64,000 nucleotides of DNA, taken from assembly GCF_003171515.1 (NCBI RefSeq), contig NC_089394.1, positions 62,001 through 126,000 on the forward strand, written 5' to 3'. Of the stretch, positions 1-7,711 are shown one piece after another. Position numbers and translations under genes: made by a program. Origin of the DNA: Pyrenophora tritici-repentis. Its lineage: Eukaryota > Ascomycota > Dothideomycetes > Pleosporales > Pleosporaceae. The stretch's first letter is position 1. Every line of letters begins with the position of its first letter. Below the pieces are notes generated by a model. That model was not told the origin of the DNA. It made no database searches and was given only the letters and a program-made list of their open reading frames with translations.

Positions 1-518
1 TGGAGCGGTTCGGTATATGGGGTCGGTATATCGAGTTGGTTTAGGGCGTTCGGGTATAGGTAGCATCTAGATATATAGGCCTATTACTTTGCAGCAATAG
101 AGCTATATACCTAAGGAAGAGCCGTTGCTCTGTCGGTTTCGTAGAGGGTGCCTTCGATCGAACATCTAAAATCAGTTGGCGCACGGACCACTTGCAGAGA
201 TTTCTCTCAACTAAGGCCAGGTCACAACTCTGTCAAAGTTGCAGCGGCCAGCGCGCCCGCCACAACGCCTGCACGCAGAAACAGGCGTTGGAAACTAATT
301 CTAGGAAGGCATTTCAATAGATTTGAGATGAAAAAAGGGTAATCCAGGACCTTTTTGTCATCTCGAAAAGTTGGTGTTCGATGTAGCTCTGAGATTGGAG
401 TACGCAAAACACCACCCAAATTGTACAAGACCCATAGAAACTCCACAACGACCATCATACATAGAACGGCTTAGCCAAAGTCCTACATAGTCACCGACTG
501 ATACAGGACTCTAATGGA
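1..518. other. No recognisable gene
   Basis: I see only short open frames here, none with a recognisable motif, good start context or splice signals. The stretch leads into a trinucleotide run and a minisatellite, and is best treated as intergenic. Confidence 0.5.
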
Positions 519-540
519 AATATAATAATAATAATAATAA
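519..540. repeat. (AAT)n microsatellite
   Basis: A short run of about six AAT/ATA units immediately before the GC-rich minisatellite. Confidence 0.85.
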
Positions 541-564
541 GCGAATGCGCGAATATTAACGCAG

Positions 565-1042
565 GGACGGCGGTAATCCCCAAGCGATCCAACACGAGGA
601 CGGCGGTAATCCCTAGGCGATCCAACACGAAAGAAGGCGCTCGGGCGAGAGTACCCCAACACGAGGACGGCGGTAATCCCCAAGCGATCCAACACGACAC
701 AGAAGGCAACAATCAAATCAAATAATAGCTCAAATCTAGGCGCTAACCCAACAGGGTAAGAGTTAAGCCTTTATAGGAAGCCGTTAAACCTAAAGCGGTA
801 ATCAAACAAATCAAATATTGAATCCTAAGCCCCACTTATTTGATTGTTGCCTTCTGTGCAACACGAGGACGGCGGTAATCCCTAGGCGATCCAACACGAA
901 AGAAGGCGCTCGGGCGAGAGTACCCCAACACGAGGACGGCGGTAATCCCCAAGCGATCCAACACGAGGACGGCGGTAATCCCTAGGCGATCTAACACGAG
1001 AGAAGGCGCTCGGGCGAGAGTACCCCAACACGAGGACGGCGG
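565..1042. repeat. GC-rich minisatellite of 33-34 bp units
   Basis: Tandem units of about 33 bp start GGACGGCGGTAATCCC and end CAACACGA. Two variants differ at CCAAG versus CTAGG, and a third 34-bp unit starts AAGAAGGCGCTCGGG and has the same CAACACGA end. They recur as a higher-order set of about 100 bp. The array is interrupted at 698-858 by a MITE. The open frames reading RLGITAV repeats across it are by-products of the repetition. Confidence 0.9.
698..858. mobile_element. hAT-type MITE inside the minisatellite
   Basis: A 161-bp insertion with inverted ends CACAGAAGGCAACAATCAA, flanked by an 8-bp direct repeat CAACACGA, which is the expected hAT target-site duplication. Removing the element and one copy of the duplication restores an ordinary repeat unit. 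It has no coding capacity. The interior (TGATTACCGCTTTA followed by CCTATA, on the minus strand) is related to the MITE family found at 43081, 59552, 60829 and 62878, but is clearly diverged from it. Confidence 0.85.
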
Positions 1043-1140
1043 TGTGTCTTGAATTCACGAGGTAGCGCTGAAAGTCTGTGTCTTGAATTTCTCGTACCGT
1101 CTACGATTAGATTAAATAAGCACTATCCCTGCTAATTCTT

Positions 1141-1150
1141 GTATATATAT
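1141..1150 (+). promoter_or_regulatory. TATA-like box of the secreted-protein gene
   Basis: GTATATATAT lies about 105 bp before the ATG at 1253 and is followed by an A/C-rich leader with CAACAACAACAAA just before the start. This is typical of a highly expressed fungal gene. Confidence 0.5.
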
Positions 1151-1252
1151 CCCGTCTATTCCTTCAAGTGTACATTAAGCACATCAAGCAAATTTATCAT
1201 CAGCAAAACAATTCACATCTCCAACAACAACAAATCTCTAAATCAGACAAAA

Positions 1253-1590
1253 ATGAAGGTACAAATGCTGCGTATCCTTAGAGCAATGTCCCCCTCTTCC
1301 TAACATCACCTCCTTAGGGTCTTGCCTTCGCTATCCTCACTATCGGCACAGCCATGGTCAACGCCTGCGCGCACTACGGATACTGCCGCTGCGGTAACCT
1401 TGATGATACAAAAACAAAAGATGTCTGCGGCAAGCTTCAAGCTGAGGGATCCGCATCGTTACACACATTTGAAGATGGCCACAGTTACTGCCAGTATGGA
1501 GATACTACTGGCTTCAACAATTGCGCTTTTAAACTTGCTTGCGCCAACGGTTACGACTCAGATTGCTGGGAGAAATGCCCTCATTGTTAA
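1253..1590 (+). CDS. Small secreted cysteine-rich protein (effector-like)
   Basis: Two exons, 1253-1258 and 1318-1590, encode 92 residues. The 59-bp intron (1259-1317) begins GTACAA, has a CTAAC branch site and ends TTAG. It lies directly after codon 2, so the second exon alone appears to lack a start. Residues 1-18 form a hydrophobic signal peptide ending VNA. The mature part is about 74 residues with ten cysteines, spaced as CX5CXC near the N-terminus and ending CWEKCPHC. Ten cysteines suggest up to five disulphides in an extracellular protein. There is no enzyme domain. The size, secretion signal, cysteine density and repeat-rich surroundings fit fungal effector or antimicrobial-type proteins; the role is inference. 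I do not recognise the family. Confidence 0.75.
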
Positions 1591-1596
1591 GTACTT

Positions 1597-1642
1597 TAGC
1601 TAGGGCTAGGATTTAGGGCTAGGGCTTAGGGCGGTTTAGGGC
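1597..1642. repeat. Degenerate telomere-like (TTAGGG-like) repeats
   Basis: Just after the stop codon of the secreted-protein gene there are about six imperfect units of TAGGGCTAGGATTTAGGGC type, including two good TTTAGGGC units. The fungal telomere repeat is TTAGGG. This could be an interstitial telomere scar or a simple 3' UTR repeat. Confidence 0.5.
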
Positions 1643-1935
1643 ATAAGTAGTTGTGATGGTTTTGGGCCGTTGCCCCGCACAGGCCACCTGCCAGATGCCT
1701 TAGCGTTGTTTTGATGTTCGCGCACGAGCCACCTGTTTGGTGGCCCATGCACACCCCCACTTAGATATATTCCGCGCAGAGCTTCTTACAAGCTCTGCAC
1801 TGCAATTACTTTGTAATTCAACACAGTTTCAAATACCTGACCTATGTGAGACCCTTACACGTAATTGCAGTCACCGAACACTGGCCCAACGGTGCGCCTC
1901 ACGAGAAGCGCCCCGTCGAACAAGTCATGAACCCT

Positions 1936-2401
1936 CTGGGGGGACTCCATTCAGCTACTTGACCAGCTTACTCGCCACTCGCCTTGGAATAGAATTCGTG
2001 ACATCGAACTCGAAATTGCCACGGATAGGACTTCGCTGGTGAAGTTTTTACTTGCTCACAAGGACACATTACGCTCCCTTACCTTCACCCGCATGTCACT
2101 CGTGCGACTGGGAGACCCTTTGAATACCTGGGAAATAACTCTTGCTGAAATTGCACAAGGGCTTTCTCTTAGTTCGCTTACTCTTTCAAAACTCTGCGAC
2201 TTCCCACAAGAATGGAGAAGAGGCGTTCGGGAACGTATGCTGTTTGACTCAGAGGCTGCCATTTGGCAAGGAAGGATAAGCGAGTACCACGCGTACCACG
2301 ACGCAGCAGTTGGGCGCATACTTCGTCGAGAAGGAGGACATTCTCTAGACCCTAAAGCCTCCAAGGACCAGATGGCTGAGGAGGTCATGGTGAGACAATA
2401 G
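1936..2401 (+). pseudogene. C-terminal relic of an F-box-like hypothetical protein
   Basis: An open frame reads from about 1936 to the stop at 2401. It contains leucine-rich text (FLLAHKDTLRSLTFTRM, then LSLSSLTLSKL) of the kind found in the C-terminal halves of fungal F-box/LRR-like hypothetical proteins. The frame is closed upstream by a TGA near 1928, no start codon or F-box is visible, and the preceding 200 bp are open in another frame. I take it as the 3' end of a decayed gene. The family assignment rests on general style and is weak. Confidence 0.35.
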
Positions 2402-3045
2402 CATCGCCATCGCTGCTCAGCCTGAGGACCTTGAACTCCATATTGGTGCAATAAATGATACAGTCAGGGTCCTGTATCGCGACCTCGCGTGCAACTGAAC
2501 AAGAATAGATGTGAGAGGTAAAGAGCGAAAGATTGGGTGGGAACTTCACGTATGGGTGCGTTTTTGTTTTCGCGGGAAAGACAAACTCTATTCTATTCAA
2601 GCCGCAATCGCGAACGACTGTAGTAGATTAAAGTGCACTGTAAGTAAGACCGACTGCGATATGATCCGAGGATGCCCGTAAGCATTTTGGAGGATGAAGC
2701 GGTAGGACTGTGCCGCAGACGCATCCTTACATATCAGTAAGCAACTGACGCTCCACCAATCAACCCGCGCTCGAAAACAAGCAACCATTGGCTCGGCGTT
2801 CTAGGCAGACTGCTGATTCCCCATTCAAAGCGTTTGCGCTTCATCAAATCGAACTTCCATGTGCTTGTGAGGCTGTGAAGATGCGTTGGTACAATGATGA
2901 CTGTGTGTTTTGGTTGTTGTTGACAGCTGCGGACAGCCGAAAACAATGGCTCCAGATTCCTCAGCGATGACGGCTGAGCCAACATCGAGGCGTGGGGAAG
3001 AGCGAAGCTTCCGGCTAGACAATACAGTGCCTAGTAAATGCCTAA
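2402..3045. other. No recognisable gene
   Basis: Only short overlapping frames on both strands. Nothing recognised except that the right end runs into a dispersed repeat at 3046-3147. Confidence 0.5.
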
Positions 3046-3147
3046 GACGTCTTGGGCAAGCGCAAACCAGGCGAGAATATGGATTGAGTGGGATGAAAGC
3101 TAGACGGCATGCAAAAAGTGGAAACTGCAAGTGCATGAGAGTGTAAT
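3046..3147. repeat. Copy of a pogo-type terminal repeat
   Basis: The block GTGGGATGAAAGC..GGCATGCAAAAAG..GGAAACTGCAAGTGCATGAGAGTGTA recurs near 29990, at 33748 (inverted), at 33940 and near 50040. At 33748-33997 the same block forms both ends of a TA-flanked element, so this copy is read as one end of a lost or truncated pogo-type element. Confidence 0.6.
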
Positions 3148-3378
3148 TACCATTGACGATAGGCAGGTTGGGGACGCGCGTGCGAGTCGTCACCGAGATT
3201 CATCCCATTTTCCCCTGAACTCTTCGGAAGGACATGGCAAAACCGACAGCAATGTTGCCAAAGGCAAGCAGTGCTTGCCCGCAGCGCACAGATCGCCCGT
3301 CATAGCATAGTCAAGGTCTTGCATCGCACTACATCCTCGCCCCGATCTCCCTGCCGCCCACGCCCGAGTCGAGTCGCA

Positions 3379-3744
3379 ATGAGCTCGAACCAGTCAAACG
3401 GTACAACAAGCGGCTACGGACGGAAGAGAATGCTGATCGGTGAAGTTGGCAAATGTGGCATCATTGTGTTTTCATACACTTTGCATCTCTGACGTGCAGA
3501 GACCAATGATTCTCATTAAATAGAATGCGAGAAGCCCGCGCTGAGCAGCAAGAACGAAGCGCCAGTACTCAGGGCACCACATGAGAATAGCCGGGAGGGC
3601 ATGTGGGTCAATCAGTGGTTTCGCAGATGGATGGCCACGACCAACCCCTACGCTCTGCTCGCCCTACAGAAATGCACACTCACTTACGTCACTGCCTGTC
3701 ATGGACGAGTTGATGGGGCACGACAGTACTCTGAACATCGATGA
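3379..3744 (+). CDS. Small two-exon hypothetical protein
   Basis: Exons 3379-3439 and 3524-3744 join in frame to encode 93 residues, using an 84-bp intron that starts GTGAAG and ends AAATAG. An earlier AG (3500) would lead to a stop within a few codons. The protein is polar at the N-terminus and has a tryptophan-rich stretch near its middle (MWVNQWFRRWM). I recognise no domain and see no signal peptide or cleavage motif. It faces the minus-strand gene that ends at 3792. The model rests only on the in-frame splice and may be wrong. Confidence 0.35.
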
Positions 3745-5252
3745 CTGTTGATCTGAATGAGCGGCAGACTCCAAAACTAGTCTCGATACCTCTATCCATC
3801 CGTCCTCGATGCAATCGCCAAAGTCTGCCTCTTGAACCTCCTCTTCGCATCCTTCCTCTTCTCTACTAAGTCCCTACGTTGCGTCTGCAGCTGCTCAATC
3901 TGCTTGTCGATGTCATTGATTTGATCCTTGAGGTTCTGATCCCCAGTAAGTACTTGAGAGACTATCTTGGTGAGGTCTTCGAACTCTGCATCCTCGGCGG
4001 TGCGTTTTGTGCCTCGCAATTCTGGAGCGTCGACGGCGTTGGAGGGGTTATTCAGTTGCTCCGGGTGAGCAATTGACGGGTGCGGATGAGCGATTCTAGA
4101 TGTGATGGGCGATGATAAAGGATTGGGTGTAACCTCAGCGAGTGTGAATTGGATGACTTTCATCGGTGGTTGGGCTTACCTCTTCCGATGTAGTCTTAGG
4201 CTCAGTTTGCCGTTCGTACCCAACGATGGGTGCTCTGACGGATGCAGCCCCCATCCGCTTAGCAATGTATTCAAGCGCACTCCGCAAGCGCTCAGGATAA
4301 GCCTTCGTTTCTCTGAGCACACAGTCCTTTGCTATTCCGGCTGCAATGAAGTACCACTTTACCATAAGTGTGAGTCGGGCTTTCTCGTCTTGGCCGATGC
4401 TGTGAGTACCTTTTGGGAAGGTTTTGTCAAATGGGTGTAGGATACGCTGTTTAGCGACGTCTTCAGAGCGGATGGCTGTCTTCGAAGGTGCGCGCATATC
4501 TTCGATATAGAATTCGATCTTGTGAAATTTGCGTAACTTTCGCATATACGCATAGATGTCGTTGCCGTGTTCTTTATGGTGGCCTATAAAGAGCTTTCTT
4601 GGCTGGGCATCGAGAAACAAGTCCTGGTTCACGAACTGAACATCGTCTGGGTCGGGTAGGTTTTTCAGCAAGTAAAGCGCGCCATGTGAATCCAAGTAAT
4701 TGTGCAGCTTGTCCAGATCAGAATGCTTATCGTCGCTCATGCTGACCAACGGGCTTATTACTGGGCTTTTTACTGGGGTAACACGCTGTCCGGTTATCCC
4801 TACCTCTATACCAGGATGGCCGCGGTGACCTGAACGTTGATCTTGCGCGCCCCTAGGTTCTTCAGGTTCTGGCCTTTCAGATTCCTTCTCTGCACGTTTC
4901 TCTGCATCAATTTTCTCCAGTACGTTGTAGAGTCGCGGACAATACATGACATAGTCAATTTCAAGCTCAATTTTGCCCATGAAGTACCATTGAATGACGA
5001 TACCGAAGTTACTCTTCCCCGGCTCAGAGGTGTCGGCGCTGTACCTGAACGGCACATTGAGTGGCAATTTCACCACCTCGTCTAGCGTAAGAGGTGGTGC
5101 TGTGGATGCATTGAGCCGACGATTGGCTGGCTTGAAGCAATATTGCACCTTGCGTGGGCTGCCGCCGAAGCTTTTCATGAAGGCAAGGATGTCGCGTCCG
5201 TCGTAGGTACCAATCACAAGCGCTGTCGGCGGTGTTGCTGCAGGATGAGGTA

Positions 5253-7360
5253 ACGTGTCCGTGCACCTCATGCCCGGATTCATCTCATGCCCCGCCGAAC
5301 ACCGACGCGTGTCTCAATACTACAACTTTGACGCGCAATAACTCCACAACTATGGCTCCGATTGATGAAGCGATTGCAGATTTAGAATCGCGCGATCCAG
5401 GAGAGAAATTCACATTAAAAGAAGTTGCTGAAAAATGGGGGGTTAACCGCTCAACGCTAGGGCGAAGATGGAGGCGCGTGACAGGGCCTAGGAGCGATGG
5501 ATACGCTCAGCAGCAAGCTATCGGCCCACAACAAGAGTTAGAGCTTGTACGATATATCACTAAGCTCACTAAGCAAGGCCTACCTCCTACAAGAGAGATG
5601 ATCAGGAATTTCTCATCAGAAGTAGCCCATCAGCAGCTCAGCGAGAGCTGGGTTACTCGCTTCATTAACCGACACGAGATCTATCTTATCTCAAAGTGGA
5701 CCACCGCCATGGATCGTACGCGCCACCTGGCTGATTCTGAGTCAAAGTATAGACTCTACTTCGAGCTGCTGCACCAGAAGATCACCGAATACCACCTAGA
5801 GGCTCGAGATATATACAATATGGATGAAAAGGGCTTCCTTATTGGTATGATAGGCAGGAGTAAGAGGATATTTAGCAGGCGTCAATGGGATAAGAAAGAG
5901 GTTCGAGCATCTCTCCAGGATGGATCACGCGAGTTTCTGACACTCCTGGCCTGCTGCTGCGCCGATGGGAGCTCGCTGCCTCCAGCCCTTATCTACGCAG
6001 CTAAAAATGGAGCCATACGATCGAGTTGGGTGGAGGATATTAAGGCAGGAGAACATGAGGTCTTTGTCTCATCATCTCTAACAGGCTGGTCAAACAATGA
6101 CGTAGGCCTAGCTTGGCTAGAGCAGGTGTTTGATCGCTATACAAAGCAGCGATCAGGGAGATGGCGATTGCTCATCCTTGATGGCCATGGATCTCACCTC
6201 ACGATGGAGTTTATCAAGTACTGCGATCGCCATAGGATCCTCCTCATGATCCTTCCTCCCCATTCGACTCATACGCTCCAGCCGCTCGATGTAGTGCTGT
6301 TCAAGCCACTCTCTCAAGCCTACTCCAACGAGCTCACTAACCATCTCTACAAGGCTCAAGGCCTCATTCCAATTAAGAAAGGAGACTTCTTCCCACTCTT
6401 CTGGAGAGCTTGGCAGGCCTCGTTTAAGCAATCAACTATATTAAAAGCGTTTGAAGCTACTGGTATATGGCCAATAGATCCCAACGTTATCCTTCGTAGA
6501 TTTGCCAGCACGCCAGAAGCTGAGAGAAGCTCATCTTCAGGGCTCTCTGATCATGACTGGAGAAAGCTCGATCGGTTAGTACGAGCTGCTGTCAATGATA
6601 GCCATCAGTATGAGGCAAGAAAGCTGCGCTCAAGCGTTCACCATCTCTCTGTGCAGTATAAGCTTTTACAGCATGAGAACGAGGGCTTAAAGGAGGCTCT
6701 TCAACATAAAAAGAAGCATAAGAAGAAGGGCAAAGCTCTTGACCTTCAACAGCGCCAGGAGTATCACGGTGGCTCTGTCTTCTGGTCTCCTCGCAAGATA
6801 CGCGAGGCTCGAGCTAGAGAAGTAGTACGGGAGCGAGATAAGATAGAGGAGAAACTCCAAAAAGCACAGGCCAAGAAGCAGCGTGAGGAGGTTCAACTGC
6901 AGCGTCAAGTTAAGCTCGAGGAGAAGCGTGTAGAGAGGCAGAGGCTCAAGGAGATAAGGGAGCTTGAGCGAGCTGAGAAAGCAGCTGAACGCGCGCGCAA
7001 AGTTGAAGCTCAACACCAGAAAAAAGCCACCCAACAAGCTCAACAACGCAAGCGTAAAGCCTCAAGAGCGCCCTCTTCTAAGAACAAGCGTCAAAAACGA
7101 GCGATGGAGGATAGAGCTCGCGATAGAGTTGCATCTCCTCCATCGCCTCCACCACCAAAGACCACATCACGTGGCCGCAACGTCAACCTCCCACAAAAAT
7201 TCAGATAGTACAAGTTAATCGCAAGTATCTAATTACTGCAATGCTATGTTTTTATTAATATTAAGCTATTGTGTGGTGTTGTACAGCTTCAAATTTGAGA
7301 TCGCTAAGATGGTGTTCGCGGGGCATGAGATGAATCCGGGCACAAGGTGCACGGACACGT
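5253..7360 (+). mobile_element. Complete Fot1/pogo-type transposon (pogo-1)
   Basis: A 2,108-bp element bounded by TA on both sides (5251-5252 and 7361-7362). Its inverted ends are about 54 bp long and start ACGTGTCCGTGCACC. The ends are nearly perfect and the transposase frame is open, so it looks young and potentially active. It lies in the 5' coding region of the minus-strand gene 3792-7453. Confidence 0.92.
5352..7208 (+). CDS. Pogo/Fot1-type transposase
   Basis: Encodes 618 residues. The start is placed at the first ATG (MAPIDEAIADLESRD); the frame is open further upstream only because it runs into the terminal repeat. Residues 1-120 hold a Psq-type helix-turn-helix followed by a CENP-B/Tc5 DNA-binding region (SESWVTRFINRHEIYLISKWTTAMDR). 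The central DDE_1 nuclease core shows its three acidic motifs in order: YNMDEKGF, LILDGHGSHL and LQPLDVVLFKPL. The last 200 residues are highly charged, lysine/arginine/glutamate-rich and coiled-coil-like. It would cut and paste the element in the nucleus into TA sites. No stops or frameshifts are seen. It is closely related to the ruined transposase at 41936-44019. Confidence 0.93.
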   Translation: MAPIDEAIADLESRDPGEKFTLKEVAEKWGVNRSTLGRRWRRVTGPRSDGYAQQQAIGPQQELELVRYITKLTKQGLPPTREMIRNFSSEVAHQQLSESWVTRFINRHEIYLISKWTTAMDRTRHLADSESKYRLYFELLHQKITEYHLEARDIYNMDEKGFLIGMIGRSKRIFSRRQWDKKEVRASLQDGSREFLTLLACCCADGSSLPPALIYAAKNGAIRSSWVEDIKAGEHEVFVSSSLTGWSNNDVGLAWLEQVFDRYTKQRSGRWRLLILDGHGSHLTMEFIKYCDRHRILLMILPPHSTHTLQPLDVVLFKPLSQAYSNELTNHLYKAQGLIPIKKGDFFPLFWRAWQASFKQSTILKAFEATGIWPIDPNVILRRFASTPEAERSSSSGLSDHDWRKLDRLVRAAVNDSHQYEARKLRSSVHHLSVQYKLLQHENEGLKEALQHKKKHKKKGKALDLQQRQEYHGGSVFWSPRKIREARAREVVRERDKIEEKLQKAQAKKQREEVQLQRQVKLEEKRVERQRLKEIRELERAEKAAERARKVEAQHQKKATQQAQQRKRKASRAPSSKNKRQKRAMEDRARDRVASPPSPPPPKTTSRGRNVNLPQKFR

Positions 7361-7362
7361 TA

Positions 7363-7711
7363 CCCAACTCATCAAATCGTGGGCCGGCAGTGCGGCGATC
7401 AGATCGCCTGCGCCATAATAAGCGATGCGCTGCTTAATGATGCTGAGCGCCATGACTGTAGGTCGTGCACGAAACGATGCAGCTGAGAAAGCACTCGAAG
7501 CGTGACCCTAAGTAGCCAAGAGTAACGGGGAGAACCGATGCGTTGCCAATAGTAGTCCTGCTCCAATAGACGAAGTGCGAAAGTTTCAAAGTATAATGAT
7601 AATGAAGAATGAGGTTGTCAACGGTCTTTGCGCCCGAGTCGAACATCCAAAAGTCTCGGCGACCGAAAGCTCGGACCACCAACAGCCAATCCGAAAACTA
7701 GTTAAGGGGTA
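7363..7711. other. Displaced first exon and upstream region between two pogo elements
   Basis: 7363-7453 carries the original N-terminal coding part of the gene described at 3792-7453 on the minus strand. 7454-7711 is its presumed upstream region; I see no clear TATA box. Confidence 0.6.

Larger units (their letters stand above)
3792..7453 (-). pseudogene. Unknown gene split by a pogo element (two-repeat, coiled-coil protein)
   Basis: The native gene starts on the far side of the transposon at 7453 (ATG in good context). It runs to 7363, is broken by the element at 5253-7360, and continues from 5252 to 3792 with one 46-bp intron (4134-4179, GTAAGC..GCTGAG). Leaving out the element and one TA gives a continuous frame of 501 codons plus stop, which supports the reconstruction. 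Two related segments of about 110 residues are visible: one contains YDGRDILAFMK..VQYCFKP..IVIQWYFMGK, the other KEHGNDIYAYMRK..IEFYIED..LMVKWYFIAAG. The C-terminus is charged and coiled-coil-like (QINDIDKQIEQLQTQRRDLVEKRKDAKRR begins the stretch). The transposon end supplies a new in-frame ATG at 5283, so a 5'-altered product is possible. The function is unknown. Confidence 0.75.

Noticed and set aside
483..716. Repetitive open frames across the minisatellite
   Set aside because: They exist only because 33-bp units are multiples of three; no start context or domain.
565..1042. Regular direct repeats reminiscent of a CRISPR array
   Set aside because: Units are contiguous variants of each other without unique spacers, and the context is eukaryotic. 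It is a minisatellite.
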